Assembly (NCBI RefSeq): GCF_040256645.1
Contig: NZ_CP158281.1
Location: forward strand, 124,001 to 188,000
Origin: Brevibacterium sp. CBA3109
GTDB lineage: Bacteria; Actinomycetota; Actinomycetes; Actinomycetales; Brevibacteriaceae
Reading direction: 5' to 3'
Length of the DNA: 64,000 nt
Part shown: piece by piece, positions 25,759 to 34,051 of the stretch
Layout of the letters: every line of letters starts with the position of its first letter
Position numbering within the stretch: position 1 is the first letter of the stretch
Position numbers and translations under genes: made by a program
The notes under the pieces: model-generated
What the model saw: the letters and a program-made list of their open reading frames with translations, nothing else
Databases searched by the model: none
Told to the model about the DNA's origin: nothing

Positions 25759-26622
25759 ATGGCCAACTCCTTTGACGACACCACCCCAGCCATCATGCCC
25801 ACCCTCGACCTCAACGACGGACGCGCCATCCCACAGCTCGGGCTCGGCATCTACGCGATGAAAGGCGAGGAAGGCGTCGACGCGATCGTGAACGCCGTCG
25901 ACAACGCGGGCTACCGACTCCTCGACACCGCGGTGAACTACGAGAACGAGCGCGAGGTCGGTGAGGCCATCGCGAACACCGTCACCCCACGCGAGGACCT
26001 ATTCGTCACCTCGAAGATCCCCGGTCGCCACCACGGCTTCGACGAGGCGATCGCGAGCACCGAGGAGTCCCTGGCCCGGCTCGGCCTCGACTACCTCGAC
26101 CTCCACCTCATCCACTGGCCCAATCCCAGCGTGGGCAAGTACGTCGACACCTGGCGCGGGCTCATCGAACTGCGCGAGCGCGGGCTCGTGAAGTCCATCG
26201 GCGTCTCGAACTTCACCGAGGACATGCTCACCGAACTCTTCGACGAAACCGGGGTCACCCCCGCCGTCAACCAGGTCGAGCTCCACCCGTACTTCCCGCA
26301 GGCCGATCTCATCGCCTTCCACCGCTCCATCGGCGTGCAGACCGAGAGCTGGTCCCCGCTCTACCGTGACCAGGGGCTCTTCGACGAAACCCCCATCGCC
26401 GAGGCGGCCGCCGCCCACGATGTCACCCCCGCCCAGGTGGTCCTGCGCTGGCATATCGAAGTCGGTTCCATTCCGATCCCGAAGTCGGCGAACCCCGAAC
26501 GCCAGCGCCTCAACGCCGCCGTCTTCGACTTCGCCCTCACCCCCGCCGAGGTGGCTGCGATCTCCGGGCTCGAGCGCGGTCGGATGAAGGACCGGGATCC
26601 CCTGACGCACGAAGAGATGTGA
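25759..26622 (+). CDS. Aldo/keto reductase
   Basis: The 287-residue protein is a typical AKR5-type enzyme. LLDTAVNYENEREVGEAI at about residues 54-71 carries the catalytic Asp and Tyr, SKIPGRHHGFDEA the lysine, and LDLHLIHWPNP the histidine. Phosphate-binding loop residues for NADPH follow in IPIPKSANPERQRLNAAVFD. It reduces aldehydes or ketones such as 2,5-diketogluconate or methylglyoxal-type substrates. It is monocistronic between the membrane protein and the helicase. Confidence 0.88.
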   Translation: MANSFDDTTPAIMPTLDLNDGRAIPQLGLGIYAMKGEEGVDAIVNAVDNAGYRLLDTAVNYENEREVGEAIANTVTPREDLFVTSKIPGRHHGFDEAIASTEESLARLGLDYLDLHLIHWPNPSVGKYVDTWRGLIELRERGLVKSIGVSNFTEDMLTELFDETGVTPAVNQVELHPYFPQADLIAFHRSIGVQTESWSPLYRDQGLFDETPIAEAAAAHDVTPAQVVLRWHIEVGSIPIPKSANPERQRLNAAVFDFALTPAEVAAISGLERGRMKDRDPLTHEEM

Positions 26623-26683
26623 GGCCGGGCCTCATTGCTGCCGGCTGGCCACGCATGTCAGCTGCAGATGGAAGACTGGCGGC

Positions 26684-29600
26684 ATGGATCGAGCAATGAC
26701 CATCGTCCCGAAAGACGAGCTGAAGGCCTTCGTCGACCCTGGAACCTTCGCGCGGGGCACCGATTATGCGCGCAAAGGTCAGGTGCTGCGGATCCTCTGG
26801 CACGAATCCGACCGGCAGCTCGTCGCCGATGTGGCCGGCTCCGCGGGGTTGTATCAGACCACGATCACCTTTGATGATTTAGACGACGGCGGACCCGGCG
26901 AGATCGTCGACACCGTCTGCACCTGTCCGGTCGGCTACGACTGCAAGCACTGCGTGGCCGTGGTCATCGTCAACAATCAGCAGATGCTCGAACAGCGGAC
27001 CTCCGCGATCATGGACGACTATCGTCGCGCGATCGGAGAAGACGAAACTGAACACGTCAGGGGTGTCGACCCTTCCGACTTCGGCGCGATCATCGGTGGC
27101 GGGCGATCGACAGTCGGACAGGTTCGGGTACCGGAATGGAGACAGCGGCTTGACCGCATCATCGAGGTCTCGCGTCGGCCGAGCGCGCAGCCCGAGACCG
27201 TGGCACTCGGCTTCGAACTCCACCGCGCCCCACAGCGCAGCTACTTCAATAGGTCACCATCGAGACTCAAGGCCGCTGAAATCCCTGATGAGGCGGAACC
27301 GCAGCTGCACGTCCGGCCGCTGATCCCTGGAGCGAAGAACAACTGGATCAAGGGGCAGGCCGGCTGGCACTGGTTCACCTCACGACTCAACGCCTCGCGC
27401 TTCGATGCCGACCAATTCGAATGGTTCTACCGACTGGTCACCCTCGACGACGGGCTCGGCCGATTCGGCCATGCACAGTCGTCGGCAACGATCCGGCTCG
27501 ACGACTTCGGCTCCCCTTTCCTGTGGGAGCTGCTCGGTCAGGCTGCTGACCTCGACATTCCACTTGTCAGCGCCGACAAGCAGATCGCAATCCGGCTGGG
27601 GCAACGGGCCGAATTCCAGCTCGATGTCACGCGCAGCGACGACGACCTCGTGCTCAAGTCCGCAGTCGTCATCGACGATCAGCCGGTGCAGGCTCACGAA
27701 GTCCGTCCTATCGGACTCGGCGGCGTGTACCGCCTGGACATGGTGGGCACGGCGAAAGCCGTGGTCACACTTGCGCCACTGACCGAGCCGATGACCGAGG
27801 CACAGCGCACCCTTCTCGAAGGGCCCGCGGCCACAAGGATCCCCGAACAAGGGCACGAAGATTTCGTTGACCGCGTCCTCCCGCTGCTGCGGAAGTCGCC
27901 CGAGAGGCGCGGCGGGATCCGGGGAGTCGGGACCGGGAAGAAGTCCGACCTCGGCGCCACGAATAGCGGTCCCGGTGACCGAGTCATCAGCAGCGACGGA
28001 TCCGTGGACCTGCCCGTCGAGAAGTCCCCGCACCTCAACCTCCACATCAGCTACGACAACCCCGACCAGCGCAGGTCCGCCAGAGGCGGCGCAGACAAGA
28101 GCGACCGCGGCCCGGGCCGATCCACCCCGACGATGCGTCTGAGCTGGTCATGGACCTACTACTCGCCACAGCGGACATTCCACTTGGTGCCCCATCGCAG
28201 CGAACTGTCCGACCAGGTGCGCGGTCGCGACCAGAAGTTTGAGCACGCCGTCCTCCGTCGCCTGCGCACCATCGACCCCGACGCCGCCCGAACGGAATCG
28301 ACCATCCTGACCGGCATCGACGCCGCCACCTTCAGCACCCGGATCCTGCCCCGAATCCAAGAACTTGATGACGTCACGGTTACCTTCGCCGACAGCGACA
28401 ACGCCCCGGAATTCCGTGAACTCGACGCGACCCCGCAGGTCAGCCTCCGCACGCAGGAGACCGATGACTCGGACTGGTTCGACCTCGGCATCGACATCAC
28501 GGTCGATGACCACGAGATCCCCTTCGTCGAACTCTTCACCGCGCTCGCGAGGGAGCAAACCCACCTCATCCTCGACGACGGATCGTTCTTCTCCCTCGAC
28601 AACCCCGCCTTCGGCCGTCTGCGTGAACTGCTGACCGAAGCGAATGCCCTCGATGGCTTCTCGCCGGAGAACCCGCAGATCAGCCGCTACCAGACCGCCC
28701 TGTACGACGAACTCGAGGATCTCGCCGACGACATCGCCGACGATCCGAAGTGGATCGAACTCATCGGCGGGCTGAGGGACCTCGATACGATCGCCGAGGT
28801 GGCCGTGCCCGACACCGTGAACGCGCAGCTGCGGCCCTACCAGGTGGAGGGGTTCCGCTGGTTGGCGTTCCTCCGGCAGCACCGCCTCGGCGGGATCCTC
28901 GCCGACGATATGGGTCTGGGCAAGACCCTGCAGACGCTCGCTCTCATCGACCACGACCGCACCGAAAGCGAGACCGAGACTCAGGCCCCATTCCTCGTCG
29001 TCGCCCCCACCTCGGTGGTGGCGAACTGGGTGCTCGAAGCCCGCAAATTCACCCCGCACCTGAGCGTGACGGCGGTGGGAGAGACCGCGAAGAAGCGCAA
29101 GCGCTCCGTCGCCGCGGCGGTCGCCGGTGCCGACATCGTCGTCACCTCGTATGCGGTGATGCGTCTCGACATCGACGAATTCGCCGCCCTCGACTGGGCA
29201 GGCCTCATCTACGACGAAGCCCAGTTCATGAAGAATCACCAGGCGAAGACGCACCGCGCGGCGAGGCGACTCGAGGCCCCGTTCCGGCTGGCGATCACGG
29301 GCACGCCGATGGAGAATTCGCTCACCGATGTGTGGTCGCTGGCCGCGATCACCTCGCCGGGACTGTTTCCGAACGCGAAGCGCTTCAGGGAGGACTATGT
29401 CCGCCCGATCGAATCGGGAGAGTCTCCCGAGCGGATGGATCGGCTGAGGTCGCGGTTGCGGCCATTCATGCTGCGCCGGACCAAGGATCTCGTGGCCGCG
29501 GACCTGCCGGAGAAGCAGGAGCAGATACTCGGGGTCGAGCTGGAGCCAGCGCACCGGCGCCTCTACGACACGGTGCTGCAGCGCGAGCGTAAGCAGGTGC

Positions 29601-30226
29601 TCGGCCTCCTCGGGGAGTTCGAGAAGAACCGGTTCGCGATCTTCCGGTCACTGACGCTGCTGCGGATGCTCGCGCTCGATCCGGGGATCGTCGCCGAGTA
29701 TGCGGACTCCGGGATCGCCTCGAGCAAACTCAGTGTGCTCATGAGTCACCTCGCCGAGGTCCGGGATGAGGGTCATCGGGCGCTCGTGTTCAGCCAGTTC
29801 ACGAGCTACCTGCGTGCGGTGGCGGCCGAACTCGAGGACAGCGGGATCGACTACGTCTACCTCGACGGGTCGACCAAGGATCGCACGAAGGTCATCGAAA
29901 CCTTTCGGGAGGGCGACGCTCCCGTGTTCCTCATCAGCCTCAAGGCTGGGGGATTCGGCCTCACCCTCACCGAGGCGGACTACGTGTTCCTGCTCGACCC
30001 GTGGTGGAATCCTGCGGCAGAGAATCAGGCCGTCGACCGGACGCACCGCATCGGTCAGACCCGGCAGGTCATGGTCTACCGACTCGTCGCCGAGAACACG
30101 ATCGAGGAGAAGGTGCTGGCGCTGCAGACGAAGAAGGCCGAACTCTTCACCGCGCTCATGGACGACGGCAGTGCATTCAGCGAGGTGATCTCGGCCGCGG
30201 ACATCAAGGGTCTGTTGGAGGGGTGA
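26684..30226 (+). CDS. SNF2-family helicase with SWIM zinc finger
   Basis: This is a 1180-residue DNA-dependent ATPase. An N-terminal SWIM finger is clear (C79-x-C81, then C87-x-H89, in TVCTCPVGYDCKHCVAV). A long bacterial SNF2-associated middle region of about 600 residues comes next. The ATPase core has DDMGLGKTLQT (Walker A Lys747), VAPTSVVANW, a DEAQ box at residues 844-847 and ITGTPMENS. The helicase C-terminal half has VFSQFTSYLR and the arginine-finger region ENQAVDRTHRIGQ. Such proteins remodel protein-DNA complexes, possibly at RNA polymerase or in repair. A C-terminal convergent regulator follows 15 bases downstream. ATG codons at 26684 and 26696 are both possible starts. Confidence 0.9.
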   Translation: MDRAMTIVPKDELKAFVDPGTFARGTDYARKGQVLRILWHESDRQLVADVAGSAGLYQTTITFDDLDDGGPGEIVDTVCTCPVGYDCKHCVAVVIVNNQQMLEQRTSAIMDDYRRAIGEDETEHVRGVDPSDFGAIIGGGRSTVGQVRVPEWRQRLDRIIEVSRRPSAQPETVALGFELHRAPQRSYFNRSPSRLKAAEIPDEAEPQLHVRPLIPGAKNNWIKGQAGWHWFTSRLNASRFDADQFEWFYRLVTLDDGLGRFGHAQSSATIRLDDFGSPFLWELLGQAADLDIPLVSADKQIAIRLGQRAEFQLDVTRSDDDLVLKSAVVIDDQPVQAHEVRPIGLGGVYRLDMVGTAKAVVTLAPLTEPMTEAQRTLLEGPAATRIPEQGHEDFVDRVLPLLRKSPERRGGIRGVGTGKKSDLGATNSGPGDRVISSDGSVDLPVEKSPHLNLHISYDNPDQRRSARGGADKSDRGPGRSTPTMRLSWSWTYYSPQRTFHLVPHRSELSDQVRGRDQKFEHAVLRRLRTIDPDAARTESTILTGIDAATFSTRILPRIQELDDVTVTFADSDNAPEFRELDATPQVSLRTQETDDSDWFDLGIDITVDDHEIPFVELFTALAREQTHLILDDGSFFSLDNPAFGRLRELLTEANALDGFSPENPQISRYQTALYDELEDLADDIADDPKWIELIGGLRDLDTIAEVAVPDTVNAQLRPYQVEGFRWLAFLRQHRLGGILADDMGLGKTLQTLALIDHDRTESETETQAPFLVVAPTSVVANWVLEARKFTPHLSVTAVGETAKKRKRSVAAAVAGADIVVTSYAVMRLDIDEFAALDWAGLIYDEAQFMKNHQAKTHRAARRLEAPFRLAITGTPMENSLTDVWSLAAITSPGLFPNAKRFREDYVRPIESGESPERMDRLRSRLRPFMLRRTKDLVAADLPEKQEQILGVELEPAHRRLYDTVLQRERKQVLGLLGEFEKNRFAIFRSLTLLRMLALDPGIVAEYADSGIASSKLSVLMSHLAEVRDEGHRALVFSQFTSYLRAVAAELEDSGIDYVYLDGSTKDRTKVIETFREGDAPVFLISLKAGGFGLTLTEADYVFLLDPWWNPAAENQAVDRTHRIGQTRQVMVYRLVAENTIEEKVLALQTKKAELFTALMDDGSAFSEVISAADIKGLLEG

Positions 30227-30241
30227 GCCTCGTCAGAATCG

Positions 30242-30598
30242 TCAGCCGCCCGGCACCTCGACGAGGTTGCCCCTGATTCCGTCGAGAAAGCTCGCCCCCA
30301 GCGGGGTCAGAGTCAGGAGTTTGCGTTTCGCCCCGGTCCGCGGGGCGGCGACGGCGGCGCTCTGCAGCAGGCCGGAATCCTGCAGACGTTTTACCGTACG
30401 GTAGAGGCCGCGCTCGGTGATCTGCCACCCGGTGGCGGCGGTGACCGCCTCGGCGATGGTTGAGACCTCGGCCGGTTGATGCTCGGCGACGAGGGAGAGC
30501 GTGACCGGGGTGAGCATCGACTTCTTGTACGTCTCAACCCAGGAGTCGACTCGATGGTCGATCCACTCCTGCTCCTCCGGGGAGGGGGACACGGCCAC
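30242..30598 (-). CDS. PadR-like winged-helix regulator
   Basis: The 118-residue product has a helix-turn-helix with a beta wing: VSTIAEAVTAATGWQITERG, then LYRTVKRLQDSGLLQ and a terminal KRKLLTLTPLGASFL. Small size and the GLYRTVKRLQ recognition helix fit PadR-type or related small repressors. The chosen start is a GTG two bases after the stop of the membrane protein gene; a second GTG six bases later is possible. Pairing of a PadR regulator with a small membrane protein is common, and the regulator usually controls that gene. Confidence 0.7.
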   Translation of the reverse strand: MAVSPSPEEQEWIDHRVDSWVETYKKSMLTPVTLSLVAEHQPAEVSTIAEAVTAATGWQITERGLYRTVKRLQDSGLLQSAAVAAPRTGAKRKLLTLTPLGASFLDGIRGNLVEVPGG

Positions 30599-30600
30599 GC

Positions 30601-31053
30601 TCAGTCCTCCCAGCCGCGGCCGAGGACCGCGCCGACGAGGTGGATGAGCAGGCCGAAGCCCCAGAGGGCACTCATGACGATGGTCACCCCGAACCACGAG
30701 CCACCGAGGGCGGCCTGAGCAATGTCCGAAGCGCTCTTGTCGACAGCGCCCGCGGCCATGAGGCGAACGATCGCGTGCAAGTTGTACGACGTGCTCACCG
30801 TGACGAACGCGATGACATGAGCGATGACGACTCCGAAGCGCACGCGTTTGAGTACGCGCCGGTTCCGCCACAGCCATACTGCGATGCCCAGAGCCACGAC
30901 GGCGGTGAGGATCCCGGCGAGGATGGTGACCTCTCCGCCAGTGGCGGCGATGACGACCTGGACAATGGTCATGGCGATGATGAGGCCAAGCGCATAGGGG
31001 AGCAGGAGTGTGCGGACGTTGGCGGGCGATGACATCTGCGGCAGTGTAGACAT
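30601..31053 (-). CDS. Hypothetical membrane protein co-transcribed with the PadR-like regulator
   Basis: The 150-residue product has four predicted helices at about residues 15-37, 41-60, 72-92 and 118-143, and short charged loops (RNRRVLKRVR between the second and third). No enzymatic motif is visible. The ATG at 31053 has no ribosome-binding site upstream, and AT-rich promoter-like sequence begins within a few bases. The message may therefore be leaderless, as is frequent in actinobacteria. An alternative longer start at 31089 exists. It is the first gene of a two-gene unit. Confidence 0.65.
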   Translation of the reverse strand: MSTLPQMSSPANVRTLLLPYALGLIIAMTIVQVVIAATGGEVTILAGILTAVVALGIAVWLWRNRRVLKRVRFGVVIAHVIAFVTVSTSYNLHAIVRLMAAGAVDKSASDIAQAALGGSWFGVTIVMSALWGFGLLIHLVGAVLGRGWED

Positions 31054-31056
31054 ACT

Positions 31057-31067
31057 GGTACTGTACC
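31057..31067. promoter_or_regulatory. Inverted repeat next to the start of the PadR-linked operon
   Basis: GGTAC-T-GTACC lies three bases upstream of the membrane protein start codon. A five-base inverted repeat at the presumed transcription start is a suitable place for repressor binding by the PadR-like protein. The short length means that it could be chance. Confidence 0.3.
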
Positions 31068-31269
31068 TATGGTTCACTACATGATTCAAGAGTCACATTC
31101 TTGCGGCGAGGACCGCCACAGCCAGCTTTCTGACACTCATCACATCCGTACATCGGCTCCCATGAGCCGTTGCGATCTCTGCTGACCGCACTCGGTCGAC
31201 CTGGCTGAGCCATGCCTGTCCCGGGTCGACTGTGCGTGCCTCGGCGCAGATCCGACAGAAAGCATCATT

Positions 31270-32565
31270 ATGACAACCTCCTCTGAAACCGTGCCCGAAA
31301 ACTCGGGCCGACATTGGTTCGGCCCGTTCCTGCGGCGCCTCCACTTCTACGCCGGAATCCTCATCGGCCCGTTCATCCTCGTCGCAGCCCTCAGCGGGGC
31401 GGCCTACGCGATCAGTCCGACTTTGGAAAAGTTCGTCTACGCCGAACAGTTGAGCGTTCCCCCGACCGCCCACCCGCTCCCGCTGGCCGCGCAGATCAAG
31501 GCGGCGAACGCGACGATCGGGGACGGCGCCGCGCACTCGGCAGTGCGCCCGGCACCCGAGCCCGGAGACACCACGCGCGTGATGTACTCCGACCCCAAGC
31601 TGGGGGAGAGCGGATCCCGGGCTATCTTCGTCGATCCATCCACCGCCGAGGTGGTCGGTGACCTCACCGTGTACGGAACATCGGGAGCCCTGCTGCTGCG
31701 CACCTGGATGCTGTTCCTCTCCGCCACCGGAAGCACTTGGTCCCAGCTCGGCGGCGAGAACGTCACGAAGCTTCGCGCGGCACTGAGCTGGGAGACACCG
31801 GCGATCTCCACAGAGCTGGCAGGAGAGTCGGCCACGGGGTCGGCTGATGCAGGCGGTGCCGGCGACCACTCCGGCCACGAAGGACACGAAGGACACGAAG
31901 GACACGAAGGCCACGAGGGACACGAAGGCCATGACGCCCACGCCGAGCACAACGGCGACGAGGCCGGCACAGGACAAGGGTCGACGACCGATACCTTCGG
32001 CGTCGACCCGGCCGATTTCGACATGATGCTGGACATGGCACACGGGGTCAACATCGACACCGGGGCGGTCGAAATTCTGCCGGCTACGGACACGAACTCG
32101 GCGTGGGTGGCCCAGGAGATCCAGCGCAGCTATCCCACGAAGGTCGACGCCGTCACCTTCGATCCGACGACGATGGAGGTCACCGATCGCGTTGACTTCG
32201 CCGACTACGGTCTTCCGGCGAGGCTCGCCCGCTGGGGCATCGACCTGCACATGGGCTCGCTGTTCGGTCTGGCCAACCAGTTCGTGCTCTTCGTCCTCGC
32301 CATCGGAATCGCGGCGATGGTCGTCTGGGGCTACGTCATGTGGTGGCAGCGCCGCCCGAAGCACGACCCGACGAGACGATGTGGGGTAAAGCCACCCCGT
32401 GGAGCACTGCTGAACGCGCCGTGGTGGGGAACCGGCGTCATCGTCGTCGCGGGAATCGGCATTGGAATATTCCTGCCGATGGTGGGGATCAGCCTGGTCG
32501 TGTTCCTCATCATCGATGTGGCCCTCGGCGTCTTGGCGCGACGACGAGAACGAGTGACGGACTGA
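31270..32565 (+). CDS. PepSY-associated membrane protein with histidine-rich repeat
   Basis: The 431-residue protein has an N-terminal helix at about residues 24-45 (FYAGILIGPFILVAALSGAA), typical of PepSY-associated TM (PiuB-like) proteins. A large extracytoplasmic region follows, then a helix near 335-358 ending in WGYVMWWQRRPK, and two more helices near 386-418. The external part contains a run of seven His-Glu-Gly-type repeats (about residues 202-222) followed by HDAHAEHN. Such a stretch should bind metal ions, most likely copper, iron or zinc. The family is linked to iron or copper uptake and reduction at the membrane. Upstream, 216 bases separate it from the divergent PadR-linked operon. 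Confidence 0.75.
   Translation: MTTSSETVPENSGRHWFGPFLRRLHFYAGILIGPFILVAALSGAAYAISPTLEKFVYAEQLSVPPTAHPLPLAAQIKAANATIGDGAAHSAVRPAPEPGDTTRVMYSDPKLGESGSRAIFVDPSTAEVVGDLTVYGTSGALLLRTWMLFLSATGSTWSQLGGENVTKLRAALSWETPAISTELAGESATGSADAGGAGDHSGHEGHEGHEGHEGHEGHEGHDAHAEHNGDEAGTGQGSTTDTFGVDPADFDMMLDMAHGVNIDTGAVEILPATDTNSAWVAQEIQRSYPTKVDAVTFDPTTMEVTDRVDFADYGLPARLARWGIDLHMGSLFGLANQFVLFVLAIGIAAMVVWGYVMWWQRRPKHDPTRRCGVKPPRGALLNAPWWGTGVIVVAGIGIGIFLPMVGISLVVFLIIDVALGVLARRRERVTD
31873..31935 (+). repeat. Seven tandem 9-bp units encoding a His-rich run
   Basis: Seven nine-base units with consensus GGACACGAA (variants GGCCACGAA, GGCCACGAG, GGCCATGAC) run head to tail inside the PepSY gene. They encode Gly-His-Glu repeats ending Gly-His-Asp. 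Because the unit is a multiple of three, copy number can vary by slippage without breaking the frame. Confidence 0.9.
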
Positions 32566-32577
32566 TCCCGGCGAAGC

Positions 32578-32628
32578 CCCGGTGCCCGACGTGCCCTAGG
32601 CATCCAGCCTCAGGCGTCGGGCACCGGG
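32578..32628. terminator. Bidirectional hairpin between PepSY gene and ammonia-lyase gene
   Basis: Arms at 32578-32591 and 32615-32628 (CCCGGTGCCCGACG and its exact complement) form a 14-bp perfect stem with a 23-base loop. The right arm overlaps the last codons and stop region of the convergent ammonia-lyase gene. The left arm begins 13 bases after the PepSY stop. Convergent genes and high stem stability suggest transcription termination in both directions, although there is no T-run. Confidence 0.6.
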
Positions 32629-33731
32629 TTCGCTGCGGAGCCCTCGGTGACGGTGAGGACGATGACGCTGCCTGAGTCCACGCCCAGGTGCCGGCGCCGG
32701 GACTCCGCGTCCACACCGGCGAGTGCCTCTCTGACCCCCGCCAACGAGGCGGCTCCGCAGGGTCCCGCGGCCACCCCGAGATCGGCGAGCCGATGCGCGG
32801 CATCGATCGCGGCAGCGTCGCTGACCGTGACCGCGGCATCGAGGCCGTCACGGACCAAAGGCCACGCCAGCGACGAGGGGGTTCCGCAGTTGAGCCCGGA
32901 CATGATCGTATTTCCGGTCTCCACGGTCACCGGATGCCCGGCATCGAGGCTCGGCCCCATGCACGCCGCCGCTTCCGTTTCGACGGACACGACTGCGGTG
33001 TCGGCGGCGCCGGACGCTCCCGTTCCGGAAGCATCGCCGCCGGCGCTCGTCCGCCGGTAGTGAGCGAGCGCGGCCTGCAGCAGAGACCCGACTCCGGTCG
33101 GCACGGTGATGAGGTCCGGTGCGTGATGGCCGGCCTCGCTCAGCTGAGCGTCGATCTCACGAAACAGCGTCGAATAGCCGTCGACGATCCAACCGGGAAC
33201 CTCCTCGTAGCCGTCCCACGCGGTGTCCTGAACGAGCACAGCATCGTGTTCGGCCACATAGTCGGCGGCCGCTTCGACGGACTGGTCGTAGTTGGCGTCG
33301 AGCTCGACGACCTCAGCACCTTCACCGCGGATCGCGGCGACAGCGCTCGGGTGGATGCCGCCTGCCGGCACGAAGATGCGAGCCGGACGACCAGCCTCCC
33401 GGGCGAACCTGGCTACGGCACGACCGTGGTTTCCATCCGTGGCGGTGACCACCTCGGCGTCGGTGTCCGCCTGCGCCGCCTCAAGGGCACGGTGGACGGC
33501 CCACGAGGCACCGAGTGCCTTGAACGCGGGCATGCCCAGCCTGGTCGACTCGTCCTTGGCGAAGACCGCGGCGACCCCGAGTTCGCGGGCGAGCTCCGGC
33601 AGCGGGGTGAGCGCGGTGGGCTCGTAGCCGTTCAGTGTGCGGTGAAAGTTCAGGGCTGCATCGTCCTGGTCGGGACTCGACCAATTGTGATCACGGTCGT
33701 TGGCGGTCCATGCGGCGGTTGTCGTGGTCAT
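32610..33731 (-). CDS. Diaminopropionate ammonia-lyase-like PLP enzyme
   Basis: The 373-residue fold-type II PLP enzyme carries KDESTRLGMPAFKALGASWA at about residues 58-77, where the lysine in FKALG binds the cofactor. A TATDGNHGRAVARFA segment near residue 97 and the glycine-rich phosphate loop VPTGVGSLLQAAL near 200 also fit. This is the pattern of 2,3-diaminopropionate ammonia-lyase (YgeX/DpaL), which breaks diaminopropionate into pyruvate and ammonia; D-serine and threonine dehydratases are related. The start overlaps the stop of an M20 hydrolase remnant by four bases (ATGA). The gene was therefore once the second in an operon whose first gene has been mostly deleted. Confidence 0.85.
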   Translation of the reverse strand: MTTTTAAWTANDRDHNWSSPDQDDAALNFHRTLNGYEPTALTPLPELARELGVAAVFAKDESTRLGMPAFKALGASWAVHRALEAAQADTDAEVVTATDGNHGRAVARFAREAGRPARIFVPAGGIHPSAVAAIRGEGAEVVELDANYDQSVEAAADYVAEHDAVLVQDTAWDGYEEVPGWIVDGYSTLFREIDAQLSEAGHHAPDLITVPTGVGSLLQAALAHYRRTSAGGDASGTGASGAADTAVVSVETEAAACMGPSLDAGHPVTVETGNTIMSGLNCGTPSSLAWPLVRDGLDAAVTVSDAAAIDAAHRLADLGVAAGPCGAASLAGVREALAGVDAESRRRHLGVDSGSVIVLTVTEGSAANPVPDA

Positions 33732-33907
33732 GAGCGGTTCCCTTCGGGCAGGCGTGAGGTGACGAGAGCGGTGAAGAACTCGATTCCGGCGCCGAGGATC
33801 GCGTCGTTGAAGTCGAAGTCGCGGCTGTGCAGCGGGGCCGTGCCGCCGCCGACAATGCCACTTCCGACAGTGCCACTCGTGGCCGGCGATTGAGACTTCG
33901 TGCTCAT
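33728..33907 (-). pseudogene. M20-family amidohydrolase/peptidase, C-terminal remnant
   Basis: Only about 59 residues remain. The last 33 read APLHSRDFDFNDAILGAGIE and then FFTALVTSRL, which is the C-terminal helix block of M20 amidohydrolases (usually HHSPxFDFNDAAL). The residues before it are low-complexity Ser/Gly/Thr and not family-like. The stop overlaps the start of the ammonia-lyase gene, showing former translational coupling. The rest of the gene was removed by the deletion that also truncated the Lrp-like gene opposite. Confidence 0.7.
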
Positions 33908-34043
33908 CCTCCTGGTCCAGGACATGGCCGAATATACCGAACTGACCAGACAGCTCTTCTTCGGCAATGACAACATCCGCTGCTTCAGCACCCAGGTCGT
34001 CATGGACGCCGCAAAGGTCGGTCTCACGGTCCCGTTGGGGTGA
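33900..34043 (+). pseudogene. Lrp/AsnC-family regulator, C-terminal remnant
   Basis: The plus strand reads VLILLVQDMAEYTELTRQLF, FGNDNIRCFSTQVVMDAAKV, GLTVPLG and then a TGA stop at 34041. This is the end of the RAM ligand-binding domain of Lrp/AsnC regulators, in which an LxxLFxxNVRxFxTxVVMxxVKVG pattern is usual. The helix-turn-helix and most of the protein are gone. It points away from the M20 remnant. The original layout was probably a divergent Lrp regulator facing the M20/ammonia-lyase operon, with the promoter and both 5' ends deleted. Confidence 0.7.
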
Positions 34044-34051
34044 TCAGCCGA

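Noticed and set aside
28148..29554. 468-codon minus-strand open frame
   Set aside because: Antisense to the SNF2 helicase, no ribosome-binding site, low-complexity charged product.
31873..31935. Tandem repeats as a possible CRISPR array
   Set aside because: Units are nine bases, have no spacers and encode an in-frame Gly-His-Glu run.
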